Positions 10,450 through 22,543 of a stretch of DNA of 64,000 bases are shown here, piece after piece. The stretch lies in contig NC_064048.1 of NCBI RefSeq assembly GCF_932526225.1, forward strand, positions 9,510,515 to 9,574,514, given 5' to 3'. Source of the DNA: Nematostella vectensis (Eukaryota; Cnidaria; Anthozoa; Actiniaria; Edwardsiidae). The number at the start of each line of letters is the position of its first letter. The stretch's first letter is position 1. The notes under the pieces were generated by a model. That model made no database searches. It was not told the DNA's origin and was given only the letters and a program-made list of their open reading frames with translations. A program made the position numbers and the translations under genes.

Positions 10450-13046
10450 CTTTACACCGCCTAAGTGGCTCAGGACGCAGGCTTATTTGAATACACTAAT
10501 CTTCATATCAATACTTGAGGTAGCTCGCGTGGCGAACGCCGTAATTAGATTGGCGAACAATGGTTAAAAATACCGACAGTTTCGGCAAACAAAATCGCTG
10601 CAAAATTCTCGGCGCGCGAAATGCTTACATTTGCACCGACGCTCCCGAGCTCTCTACGATGCAGAGATAATTCCCTATGCATGCGCCAGGGGTTGACTGC
10701 AGGTATAGAGAGCCTTATTATTTGCATTGTAAGGTTTCATGGAGTGCAGTTCACAACGAAGTACAGCCTTTGCCCAAGCTAGACCCAGTCAATCATGACA
10801 TGTCATGGAATTATAGTGAAGCTTTAAGGTCTGGCAGTGTTTCGATGCACAAATGCAAAACGTTCGAGCTAAAGCAAGCAAGATTAAATATTGTCATTTG
10901 GAAGTAGCTCAATCATCTCTGATCTTTCCTTTCTCATGCAAATCAAGGCCTCTACATGAAATTAGCCCAGATAAAAAACATCGCACGGATTCTAGAATGC
11001 TTGAATTACATATCGATTTGCTTAAATACTAACGCGAAACAGTCTCGTAGGCTCTGTGCGTCGCGCCTTGTTATGACTAAGTGGAATTTTGGGCAAGTTC
11101 GTTGTTGCATTCCTTTACATAAGTTGTTTGCTCTGCAGCGCGCGCGGACGATTAATAAAAACTTAACACCGCGTATAACAGCAGGAGTCCAAATGAGTTT
11201 GTCGCACCTAGAGAGAACTTCACAGTCGATAATAACGCCGTACGCACCTATGTATAATGATTTTATCGTGGTGTTCCGAGTTTTAGCGTGTTATTAGGTC
11301 TGATTTGCCTGTCTTCGCTTGAGAAGTAAATACATTTAGGGCGTGAGATCGTATTTGTTGAGGCTTTCAACGCGCGTGCCTTGGTGGGGCATGTCATTTA
11401 ATAAACTCATCGTTTAACAGCACTTAACACGGAAAAAATACCGTGCAGGATTGGTCGAGCTGTCAACTCCATTGCGCCATAAACTTCACTCAAATACACC
11501 ATAAAGAGATAGTGCAGGTCTCTTGCTAGATATTGCATTTTCGGTGCGGGTTTAGAACGCTGTTTGGCTAAGTAAATTTAGCCGTGTCTATAAAACAAAC
11601 ATGGGATCTTCTCTGTGCCGAGTTCGACTTTTGAAGAAGTGTGTAGGGTCATGAGATGATTGAACAAGTGCATTCTTTTGGAGATAAGAAAAAAACAGGG
11701 GACTCGGTCGGAATTGCCTGCACGCGGTATTTAGTAAGGGGGGGGGGGGCTCCAAGGTTAATAATATCCAATGCATTTTTGTACCGTGGTTATGACAAGG
11801 ATGAGTAGTCCATAGCACGTCTTGCTTATTGGATGACGCGTGCCAACAGACTATAACATATACGCTGTCTAGAGAGTGTCAAGAACATCATTAATAAAAA
11901 CAAAACTTGTGTATTCATACAAGCGCTTAAAACGGCAGTTTTACATCGATAAACATTCATCTTTACATTAAGTGACAACTCGTTTCCTGTAAGTTACTGG
12001 AACTTGTTTTGTTGACAAACAACTTCATTCCACAAATACCCCCAATATTAGAGTGCTTTCGCAGGCTTTAAAAAATGGAATGTCTGCATTGTCGTAATCA
12101 CCTTCCGTTGCTATGTATTTTTTTTTCTGTTCAGGGCTGGTTCTTCTGGAATACCAATGCAATTAAACACCCAAACCGTAATTCAAAGTACAATTTCTTT
12201 AGAATCATTCTTCACTCAAAACGCTTATTGAATTTCTGCTATATTTAGACAATAATAACCGTTGTTCTGCTCTGTAAATCCACTAATAGTACTTTGAATG
12301 ATGTGAAATTAACTGAAGAAATGAGCAAATGTGCCTTTCTGGACCTAACAATTACTCATTTAATTTTCGTCTTTATTTTCTGTGAATGATTTCTTAATAT
12401 TCAGTTGTATTCTATTTATTGAATAAATAGCACCCTCTGATGTTAATGACTAAGAAATAATTACTTGCCGACCTGGGAAGTTAGCGCGAAGTGATTGATC
12501 GTACGTAAGAGTACTTCTCTTGCAATTCTAAGCTGAGGAGTTGAGTGAAGTGACGCTAATTTGAGCTCGCAGGCGCGTGCTAACAGCGAGATAGTGTAAG
12601 AGCCCACTTGTAACAGCTCGTGCGAAAATTCGCACTTGAGGGAGTCTACGCGTGCGAGGGAGACCCACTGGAGCCAGTGACAAGACCACTGATCACATAC
12701 TGCTCTAGAATAAGTTTCGTTCCGCATGCCAATGAACTCCACAAGCGGTATCATGGGGTTTGTTGGTTGAGAGTAAAGAAGAGAGGAGTCATTTATGCTG
12801 CATTTATGCTGCATGTCTCGCATTAGTAAATTGGCTTTCACCATTGCCTATGACGTCACAATAATCCTGATTTAATTAATTCTAAACGTTAATAGAGATG
12901 GTTTAGAAAGAGGGAGGAAGTTAGAGAGAGCCTATCCATAAATGAAGGCCTAGAAATTTCCAATGGTGTTCGACAATAAATTCAACCATGAAAATTGACG
13001 GGGTAAAATAAATTTATTTATTGACAGCCGCTTCCATATTCAAAAA
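10450..13046. other. Upstream and intergenic DNA, no supportable gene
   Basis: Frames up to 127 codons occur (e.g. 12461-12844 minus), but none has domain motifs, plausible composition or splice-linked partners. There is a G run at 11740-11749. This is the upstream region of the achaete-scute gene and may hold its enhancers, but I cannot delimit any. Confidence 0.35.
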
Positions 13047-13107
13047 TTAGGTTTTCTGAAGACGCGAACTTTTGATAAAATTGGCGGCCGTCGTTTGAGT
13101 TCCCGGT

Positions 13108-13416
13108 TTGCGTTTTCGACGGACGCGTGTACCGATGCTTGTGGGGGCGGCCGACAGAATAGCCGCATTTATGATTCCAATATTACCGCGTAGCCGCCAT
13201 TTTGAAAGCGTCCCTAGCACCGAGGAACTGGGGTTTCTAAACGCCCTTCTCAGCAAACAACGATGCTTGAAGCCGGCTTACAACTGGCGAAGCAAAAAGA
13301 GACGGAAAAATAGCGGAGGTGTAAAGACGTTCAAGAAAAATCGGTGCGAAATAATGCTAGCAAAGAACTTTGTTAAACAATGGAGAAAACAAATGGGTAA
13401 TCTTTTTGTCTTGTAA
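13108..13416 (+). CDS. Possible 5' exon of an unidentified gene next to a YY1-like site
   Basis: A 102-codon plus-strand frame in a locally GC-rich patch is Lys/Arg-rich in its second half (KKRRKNSGG, VKQWRKQM). It passes CAAATG|GGTAATC near 13392-13400, a weak potential donor. GCCGCCATTTTG at 13193-13204 is the reverse complement of a YY1-type element (AAAATGGCGGC), which often sits at transcription starts. Downstream partner exons are not visible before the repeat array at 14203. It may be a first exon, a non-coding leader, or chance. Confidence 0.25.
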   Translation: MRFRRTRVPMLVGAADRIAAFMIPILPRSRHFESVPSTEELGFLNALLSKQRCLKPAYNWRSKKRRKNSGGVKTFKKNRCEIMLAKNFVKQWRKQMGNLFVL

Positions 13417-13419
13417 GTT

Positions 13420-14202
13420 TTCGGGTTACCTGGTGAAAAGTTATGTTATTTCAACACGGCCGTTTTTTTCTCCTAGAGTCCAGAACTCCCTGTGTGGGAA
13501 ATATTGTGTTGCATCGTGTCTCTTTCAATTTAAGTAATACACCTGTGTACTGGGTTAATTTTTAAATTCAAGATTTTTAGGATATTGTCAGATTTGCTCT
13601 GTCACTAGTCCACTTGAGAAAGTGCGTTTTGCTAAAAGAAGTGGCACTAAATGTTGACTTAGTGCTTAGATATATACCCTTTACAATATCTGCAATACGA
13701 TAGACACTTATCCTAAACACTATACAATGCATGAGCCTTTAACTTCAAGAGGGAGGACTCAAATTCAGAGCATCATTTGACTTGCTGTAAATAGAGAACG
13801 CTCTAGAATCCAACGTGTCAGGGGCATTGGGATGCGTATTCTTTTTTTTTAAACGCCCTTTGATAAATCAAAGGGCTGGCAAGGGACGATCTTGTCTAGA
13901 AACTGTCACCGCATCTACTTGAGAAAATTTTCTTGGTACAGCAAGTGGCGCCGACTGTTGATTTAGTGTTCGAATGAATAAAGTTAATTAAGCGTCTAGT
14001 ACGTAAAGCAATACAAACACTGCGATGTGCGTGCTCTCGTCTTTACACGTTTGTGTGCGCTGTTACAAGGGCAACATCTGCATCCGAGGTCTAGACGTCT
14101 ATTAAACCAACAAACACTCGAAATTGTACGTGCCTGAAAAGGGGACTGACTTGAATGGCAATTATTTCTTCTGAGAGTTTGAGGCAATATCAATAAAGAG
14201 TC
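13420..14202. other. No supportable gene
   Basis: AT-rich sequence up to the first array unit. CACTTGAGAAAGTGCG-like and AGTGGC motifs recur loosely (about 13610 and 13915), suggesting old duplication, but nothing can be bounded. Confidence 0.35.
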
Positions 14203-15429
14203 ACTGTATATACCCTGTCTCAGAGTCTTATAAATCTAGCAAGAAATTTCAGTGCAGCCATCTCTCCCAGGGTGACAGGCACGAGGAATGAAGAAGTTCG
14301 TAGAATAGCACGCAGAGCTTTACGCAGGGAACTTGTGTTAACCCCCTACCCCGCCCTTGTGGAATTTCAAGGTGGCCTGGCTGAATGTGTTAGCGCGTTA
14401 GCGAATGGCGCTCATCATAACCTGCTAGCCGGTTCTCCATTGGGTTTATTCGGAAATTACTTTTTAAATTGATAAATTAACAAAGACTATGTGTAGAGAG
14501 CCGGATGAAAAGCTAGATTTCTCGCCTTTGCTGAAACGGGTTTGATTCCTGCTCGAGACATTGCAAATATCTCCCTGTTTGTCGGCCCTGGATATGACTT
14601 GTTGGATGTGCGTGAAACCACTAGAAGCTTGTGTTCCTTAGCCCTAATAAAATGGGTATTCTTAATTATTATAAGGATTTTTTTAACGTAAAGCGCTTTT
14701 ATTATAACATACTCCTTTTCACTAATAAATTTGTTTTGTATTGACAATATCTATGGAACAGTGATCTATGTGTTTACACATCTCTGTCCCAACTATGTCT
14801 CTCAACTATGACACTTTGTCACATTTTCATGTCTGCAAGTCTCACATCGGATATATCAGCACCACCCAATTGCATATACAGACCGATAAATCCTCTCTTA
14901 CTACCTTCACAATGCTAATACTGCAATCAAGAAGGTTCACTTTTGTAAATATGCGATAAATTTGCTGTAAGGAAGAGCTTTTGCCGATTGCGTGCGCTGC
15001 TATAACGACATCTCGGGACATGTCCTAAAAGCAATGCAAGGGAAGTGCACCTTACGTGTCACAAAAAAGACTTAGTGTCTGAAAGTCTCGGACATTTCTC
15101 GATCGAACGCTTGACACCATGCGTGAGGCGTAGCGTCACCACGTTTAACAGGTGAGCCTCTAGCACATTTAGTTACAACTATTTAGTTACAACTTTCGCT
15201 TTAATCTTAACTTCTGTTGGTACTCCACTTAACATTTTTTCTCTTTTTTTCTTATTTTTCCATCAAATTATGCCAGTGTTAATATCTATGTGAGTATTTC
15301 ATCATGTGTGTTTTTGGCATCGGTGTATTGTCATGTAGCTCATGTGTACCCGCGTGCCTCATGGCGCCATGGTCCTGATGAATGTCCTACTGAATGTCCT
15401 GCCGAGTGATATCTTTATATTTTTACATT

Positions 15430-15526
15430 TTTTAGGTTAGCATAGGAAAAGAGGAGCATCAGTTAGAAAACTTTTAAGGCAATAATGTAACCTTCCATAG
15501 ATAAAGATTATTGTATTGTATTGTAG
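15430..15526 (+). repeat. LINE-like 3' end in each array unit (tentative)
   Basis: A TTAGGTTAGCATAGGAAAAG stretch is followed by ATAAAGATTATTGTATTGTA at about 15500-15525. A short microsatellite directly after an AATAAAG-like signal is typical of CR1/L2-type non-LTR 3' tails. No reverse-transcriptase coding sequence is attached. Confidence 0.3.
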
Positions 15527-15765
15527 CTATTTAATGGGGGTTAACTACCGCATTTAGACTATCGTTCTTATCGTCTCTAATACGTTTGTGTTGGATGTTC
15601 CCACCCGGAAGATTACCCAAATGCGCATGAACGATTCTGGGGAATGTAGTGTGTGTGGAGGGGGCTTCAAATCCCGTTTTACTTGACGCTTCTTTATCCA
15701 GTCCAGCCTTCTTAGTATCTCCAAATCCTTTTCCCGTTCCTGGCAGCTATAAGCCCCCTTCTCCA

Positions 15766-16617
15766 AACCCCTTCCCGTTCCTGAGATATAATAACCAAAC
15801 TCAAGCCAAATTCAAACCCCTTCCCGTTCCTGAGATATAATAACCAAACTCAAGCCAAATTCAAACCCCTTCCCGTTCCTGAGATATAATAACCAAACTC
15901 AAGCCAAATTCAAACCCCTTCCCGTTCCTGAGATATAATAACCAAACTCAAGCCAAATTCAAACCCCTTTCCGTTCCTGAGATATAATAACCAAACTCAA
16001 GCCAAATTCAAACCCCTTTCCGTTCCTGAGATATAATAACCAAACTCAAGCCAAATTCAAACCCCTTTCCGTTCCTGAGATATAATAACCAAACTCGAGC
16101 CAAATTCAAACCCCTTTCCGTTCCTGAGATATAATAACCAAACTCAAGCCAAATTCAAACCCCTTCCCGTTCCTGAGATATAATAACCAAACTCAAGCCA
16201 AATTCAAACCCCTTCCCGTTCCTGAGATATAATAACCAAACTCAAGCCAAATTCAAACCCCTTCCCGTTCCTGAGATATAATAACCAAACTCAAGCCAAA
16301 TTCAAACCCCTTTCCGTTCCTGAGATATAATAACCAAACTCAAGCCAAATTCAAACCCCTTCCCGTTCCTGAGATATAATAACCAAACTCGAGCCAAATT
16401 CAAACCCCTTTCCGTTCCTGAGATATAATAACCAAACTCGAGCCAAATTCAAACCCCTTCCCGTTCCTGAGATATAATAACCAAACTCAAGCCAAATTCA
16501 AACCCCTTTCCGTTCCTGAGATATAATAACCAAACTCGAGCCAAATTCAAACCCCTTCCCGTTCCTGAGATATAATAACCAAACTCGAGCCAAATTCAAA
16601 CCCCTTTCCGTTCCTGA
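15766..16617 (+). repeat. 49-bp minisatellite, reference copy in unit 1 (also in units 2-5)
   Basis: The repeat runs CCCCTTYCCGTTCCTGAG, then ATATAATAACCAAACTC, then RAGCCAAATTCAAA; the period is 49 bp. Two positions vary, C/T in CCCCTTYCC and A/G in RAGCC, so each copy is of type CA, CG, TA or TG. Copy numbers in units 1-5 are about 17, 4, 19, 30 and 29. A 49-bp period cannot hold one reading frame, so it is non-coding. Degenerate half-copies with CTGGCAGCTATAAGCCCC flank it on both sides. Confidence 0.96.
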
Positions 16618-17033
16618 CAGCTATAAGCCCCGTGATCCAAACCTTTTCCCGTTCCTGAGATATAATAATCCGTGGATCTAAACCCCTTTCCGCCCCTGGC
16701 AACTATAAGCCCCGTGATCCAAACCAAGCCAAAACCAACCAAAAAGAATTGTCACTGAAAAGTTTTACGCGTTTAAGACAAAATATTAGAAAAAAATGAC
16801 ATATCGGCGTACGTAGAAAAGACCTCCGTTCCGTTCACCCCCCCCAAAATCGGTTGTTATCCTCGCTCAGCCGCCATCAGTATGGTACTCAGGGGTCCCA
16901 TAATCAGATAATCACCTATAATTTAAGGTAACATGTTATTGGGCAGGTCCATGAAGTGAAACCTTATTGGTCGTCTGGTTTCGATTACCAAGAACCATTT
17001 GGAAATATACAAATACTTTAGAGACATTAGTAG

Positions 17034-17588
17034 TTAGATTTGAGCATTTTTACGATGCCTCTTATGAATAGACACCGCCCTCAAAAAGGTAAACATGACC
17101 CTCTGCTTAATGGGGTAAACATCAGCATCTGCTGAAATGATTTTTTTTAGAAATGTTTTGAACTTGGAATACTTTTCTGAAAGTTTCTGTGATTGAAAAA
17201 AAAAATTATTGAAAATTTACACCAAATACTAGTAGTCAACTCCAAAAGAACGTCAAGGGCAGACTGCCCCCAAATCAACGATTTTAAATCAACAGATTTA
17301 AAACTATTACAAATCAACGGTTACTATCAGATTACCATTGCTATTGTCACAAAGTAGATTACCAGTATTTGATTTGAAATATTTATTGTCAAGTGTATGT
17401 CCGTCAAACACTCCATGATGACAATGGCTTAGACAGCACGATTTAGGCATATGCGACTTACCCGCAGCACATCTACAGCTTGAGTCGTAGAGGGTAAACA
17501 AGCCTAGGATTCCGCAACGATGCTCTACTACGACAATCGTAGTGTGTGATTCAGGGCTAAGGCTAATTTCAAACGTTGTATTATCCAT
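17034..17588 (-). CDS. Candidate small two-exon gene in each array unit, 74 aa, unknown
   Basis: Exon 1 (17588-17462) starts MDNTTFEISLS, has a CRC motif near its end, and closes in a strong donor GCGG|GTAAGT in phase 1. A candidate exon 2 (17131-17034) follows acceptor CATTTCAG and restores the frame (DADVYPIKQRV...) to a TAA, giving 74 residues with no known domain. Read without splicing, the first frame is 93 codons and Cys/His-rich. Copies lie at 20886-21440, 25473-26027, 30599-31153 and 35676-36230. I do not recognise the product. The donor is convincing; the acceptor choice and coding status are inference. Confidence 0.3.
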
Positions 17589-17700
17589 GAGCCGTATTCA
17601 ATGCAAATAAGGGGAAATGACGATAATACAATCGACTTGATTCATTTGCATCGAATACGGCTCATGGATAATACGAAGTTTGATCTTAGACTAAGACATG
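17550..17700. repeat. Inverted repeat around two divergent ATGs with octamer motifs (one per unit)
   Basis: An arm ending CATGAGCCGTATTC and ATGCAAAT (17586-17608) faces ATTTGCATCGAATACGGCTC (17643-17662) across about 35 bp. Identity continues weakly outward through ATGGATAATAC on both sides. Each arm has a POU octamer (ATGCAAAT / ATTTGCAT) about 15-20 bp from an ATG. The left arm begins the candidate gene (MDNTTFE); the right arm begins a short frame, MDNTKFDLRLRHVVG, that ends after 18 codons. Either a hairpin or a remnant inverted gene duplication. It recurs at +3852, +8439, +13565 and +18642. Confidence 0.8.
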
Positions 17701-18691
17701 TCGTAGGCAGGCGCATATGACTAAACCAGCCTTTACGAGAATATTAACGACGAGCCCACTTGACGAAACAATCTGAAGAAGTGCATTCTAGTTTTTGTGC
17801 CACTTTGAGTGTGGTCACACGTAAAAAAACGTATCAAGAAAATAACATCAATAACAAACGTTATAGAAATACGTTGAGTTTTTACTCGCAGACGTATTAT
17901 TCAAACAACAACTTCCTTTTGATATGTCTTAAAATGTTTTCGGCGTCTAAAAGAGCAGTCGAAGCCGCCCCCCAAGTAAGCTTATGTCCCGCGCACACCA
18001 GGACTCCAACTCTTTTATTCTCGAAGGAACAAAAAGATGAGCAGCGAAGCGAGCGACGGAAGTTAATTCATTCATTGACAATTGATGCAAGCAATAAGCG
18101 GGATGAGAAAAAGCAATCGTTCCATCACGGAAAAGACGCTTATCTCATTCGTAACATTGTCAGACTTTTTTTGTGTCGATGTATTTATTAGATATTTATC
18201 TTAAATGATAAGCATAAGGATGAACTAGCGCCTTACATTTCCGATATTAGGCAATAATGAGTGGAGGGTTATCCACTTCTATTCTTCTGCTAACAAATAC
18301 TAGGGATTAACCGTGACCTCCTTCTTCAGGTCAAAACAGTTTGAAATGTAAAAAAGTTCTAAAGATTGTATATCACCCACGGCAAAGAGATATAATTTTA
18401 ATTAAAATTTATACTGTGATATGGGAATATGACAAAGGTATGTCATCTCATAAAACACCGGATAAAGTGTGTCAACATTATTAAAACGCTTGACACAAAA
18501 TTAATTACAATAAGCATATTGTCAGCCGCCATCGCGTTATTCTAGCGAAGTACCAAGGGTGACAAAGCATCCATTTCCATCGACTGATTTGGGGAAGCTT
18601 TTGTGGTATTTTCGACTGAATTTGGTGAATAAAGGAAAAGATTTTATTTTCAGGTGGTAATTTCGAGAAACCTTCTGTATATACTGTATAT

Positions 18692-21600
18692 ACTGTATAT
18701 ACCCTGTCTCAGAGTCTTATAAATCTAGCAAGAAATTTCAGTGCAGCCATCTCTCCCAGGGTGACAGGCACGAGGAATGAAGAAGTTCGTAGAATAGCAC
18801 GCAGAGCTTTACGCAGGGAACTTGTGTTAACCCCCTACCCCGCCCTTGTGGAATTTCAAGGTGGCCTGGCTGAATGTGTTAGCGCGTTAGCGAATGGCGC
18901 TCATCATAACCTGCTAGCCGGTTCTCCATTGGGTTTATTCGGAAATTACTTTTTAAATTGATAAATTAACAAAGACTATGTGTAGAGAGCCGGATGAAAA
19001 GCTAGATTTCTCGCCTTTGCTGAAACGGGTTTGATTCCTGCTCGAGACATTGCAAATATCTCCCTGTTTGTCGGCCCTGGATATGACTTGTTGGATGTGC
19101 GTGAAACCACTAGAAGCTTGTGTTCCTTAGCCCTAATAAAATGGGTATTCTTAATTATTATAAGGATTTTTTTAACGTAAAGCGCTTTTATTATAACATA
19201 CTCCTTTTCACTAATAAATTTGTTTTGTATTGACAATATCTATGGAACAGTGATCTATGTGTTTACACATCTCTGTCCCAACTATGTCTCTCAACTATGA
19301 CACTTTGTCACATTTTCATGTCTGCAAGTCTCACATCGGATATATCAGCACCACCCAATTGCATATACAGACCGATAAATCCTCTCTTACTACCTTCACA
19401 ATGCTAATACTGCAATCAAGAAGGTTCACTTTTGTAAATATGCGATAAATTTGCTGTAAGGAAGAGCTTTTGCCGATTGCGTGCGCTGCTATAACGACAT
19501 CTCGGGACATGTCCTAAAAGCAATGCAAGGGAAGTGCACCTTACGTGTCACAAAAAAGACTTAGTGTCTGAAAGTCTCGGACATTTCTCGATCGAACGCT
19601 TGACACCATGCGTGAGGCGTAGCGTCACCACGTTTAACAGGTGAGCCTCTAGCACATTTAGTTACAACTATTTAGTTACAACTTTCGCTTTAATCTTAAC
19701 TTCTGTTGGTACTCCACTTAACATTTTTTCTCTTTTTTTCTTATTTTTCCATCAAATTATGCCAGTGTTAATATCTATGTGAGTATTTCATCATGTGTGT
19801 TTTTGGCATCGGTGTATTGTCATGTAGCTCATGTGTACCTGCGTGCCTCATGGCGCCATGGTCCTGATGAATGTCCTACTGAATGTCCTGCCGAGTGATA
19901 TCTTTATATTTTTACATTTTTTAGGTTAGCATAGGAAAAGAGGAGCATCAGTTAGAAAACTTTTAAGGCAATAATGTAACCTTCCATAGATAAAGATTAT
20001 TGTATTGTATTGTAGCTATTTAATGGGGGTTAACTACCGCATTTAGACTATCGTTCCTATCGTCTCTAATACGTTTGTGTTGGATGTGCCCACCCGGAAG
20101 ATTACCCAAATGCGCATGAACGATTCTGGGGAATGTAGTGTGTGTGGAGGGGGCTTCAAATCCCGTTTTACTTGACGCTTCTTTATCCAGTCCAGCCTTC
20201 TTAGTATCTCCAAATCCTTTTCCCGTTCCTGGCAGCTATAAGCCCCCTTCTCCAAACCCCTTTCCGTTCCTGAGATATAATAACCAAACTCGAGCCAAAT
20301 TCAAACCCCTTTCCGTTCCTGAGATATAATAACCAAACTCAAGCCAAATTCAAACCCCTTCCCGTTCCTGAGATATAATAACCAAACTCAAGCCAAATTC
20401 AAACCCCTTCCCGTTCCTGAGATATAATAACCAAACTCAAGCCAAATTCAAACCCCTTTCCGTTCCTGACAGCTATAAGCCCCGTAATTCAAACCCCTTT
20501 CCGTTCCTGAGATATAATAATCCGTGGATCTAAACCCCTTTCCGCCCCTGGCAACTATAAGCCCCGTGATCCAAACCAAGCCAAAACCAACCAAAAAGAA
20601 TTGTCACTGAAAAGTTTTACGCGTTTAAGACAAAATATTAGAAAAAAATGACATATCGGCGTACGTAGAAAAGACCTCCGTTCCGTTCACCCCCCCCAAA
20701 ATCGGTTGTTATCCTCGCTCAGCCGCCATCAGTATGGTACTCAGGGGTCCCATAATCAGATAATCACCTATAATTTAAGGTAACATGTTATTGGGCAGGT
20801 CCATGAAGTGAAACCTTATTGGTCGTCTGGTTTCGATTACCAAGAACCATTTGGAAATATACAAATACTTTAGAGACATTAGTAGTTAGATTTGAGCATT
20901 TTTACGATGCCTCTTATGAATAGACACCGCCCTCAAAAAGGTAAACATGACCCTCTGCTTAATGGGGTAAACATCAGCATCTGCTGAAATGATTTTTTTT
21001 AGAAATGTTTTGAACTTGGAATACTTTTCTGAAAGTTTCTGTGATTGAAAAAAAAAATTATTGAAAATTTACACCAAATACTAGTAGTCAACTCCAAAAG
21101 AACGTCAAGGGCAGACTGCCCCCAAATCAACGATTTTAAATCAACAGATTTAAAACTATTACAAATCAACGGTTACTATCAGATTACCATTGCTATTGTC
21201 ACAAAGTAGATTACCAGTATTTGATTTGAAATATTTATTGTCAAGTGTATGTCCGTCAAACACTCCATGATGACAATGGCTTAGACAGCACGATTTAGGC
21301 ATATGCGACTTACCCGCAGCACATCTACAGCTTGAGTCGTAGAGGGTAAACAAGCCTAGGATTCCGCAACGATGCTCTACTACGACAATCGTAGTGTGTG
21401 ATTCAGGGCTAAGGCTAATTTCAAACGTTGTATTATCCATGAGCCGTATTCAATGCAAATAAGGGGAAATGACGATAATACAATCGACTTGATTCATTTG
21501 CATCGAATACGGCTCATGGATAATACGAAGTTTGATCTTAGACTAAGACATGTCGTAGGCAGGCGCATATGACTAAACCAGCCTTTACGAGAATATTAAC

Positions 21601-22543
21601 GACGAGCCCACTTGACGAAACAATCTGAAGAAGTGCATTCTAGTTTTTGTGCCACTTTGAGTGTGGTCACACGTAAAAAAACGTATCAAGAAAATAACAT
21701 CAATAACAAACGTTATAGAAATACGTTGAGTTTTTACTCGCAGACGTATTATTCAAACAACAACTTCCTTTTGATATGTCTTAAAATGTTTTCGGCGTCT
21801 AAAAGAGCAGTCGAAGCCGCCCCCCAAGTAAGCTTATGTCCCGCGCACACCAGGACTCCAACTCTTTTATTCTCGAAGGAACAAAAAGATGAGCAGCGAA
21901 GCGAGCGACGGAAGTTAATTCATTCATTGACAATTGATGCAAGCAATAAGCGGGATGAGAAAAAGCAATCGTTCCATCACGGAAAAGACGCTTATCTCAT
22001 TCGTAACATTGTCAGACTTTTTTTGTGTCGATGTATTTATTAGATATTTATCTTAAATGATAAGCATAAGGATGAACTAGCGCCTTACATTTCCGATATT
22101 AGGCAATAATGAGTGGAGGGTTATCCACTTCTATTCTTCTGCTAACAAATACTAGGGATTAACCGTGACCTCCTTCTTCAGGTCAAAACAGTTTGAAATG
22201 TAAAAAAGTTCTAAAGATTGTATATCACCCACGGCAAAGAGATATAATTTTAATTAAAATTTATACTGTGATATGGGAATATGACAAAGGTATGTCATCT
22301 CATAAAACACCGGATAAAGTGTGTCAACATTATTAAAACGCTTGACACAAAATTAATTACAATAAGCATATTGTCAGCCGCCATCGCGTTATTCTAGCGA
22401 AGTACCAAGGGTGACAAAGCATCCATTTCCATCGACTGATTTGGGGAAGCTTTTGTGGTATTTTCGACTGAATTTGGTGAATAAAGGAAAAGATTTTATT
22501 TTCAGGTGGTAATTTCGAGAAACCTTCTGTATATACTGTATAT
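18692..22543 (+). repeat. Array unit 2 (3852 bp)
   Basis: Minisatellite at 20255-20468, about 4.4 copies, the shortest. The segment after the minisatellite reads CCCCGTAATTCAAACC, shared only with unit 5; units 1, 3 and 4 read CCCCGTGATCCAAACC. Confidence 0.93.

Larger units (their letters stand above)
14203..18691 (+). repeat. Array unit 1 (4489 bp)
   Basis: Minisatellite at 15766-16617, about 17.4 copies. This unit is the most divergent of the five in point substitutions, and its left edge borders unique sequence (AATAAAGAGTC before the first ACTGTATATACC). Confidence 0.93.

Noticed and set aside
9828-10490. 220-codon plus-strand frame
   Set aside because: Antisense to the achaete-scute exon; its openness follows from the codon pattern of the real gene.
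17760-18191. 143-codon plus-strand frame in each array unit
   Set aside because: Non-ATG start and no motif. An inner ATG with a possible donor (CAA|GTAAGC) is noted, but no partner exon is found.
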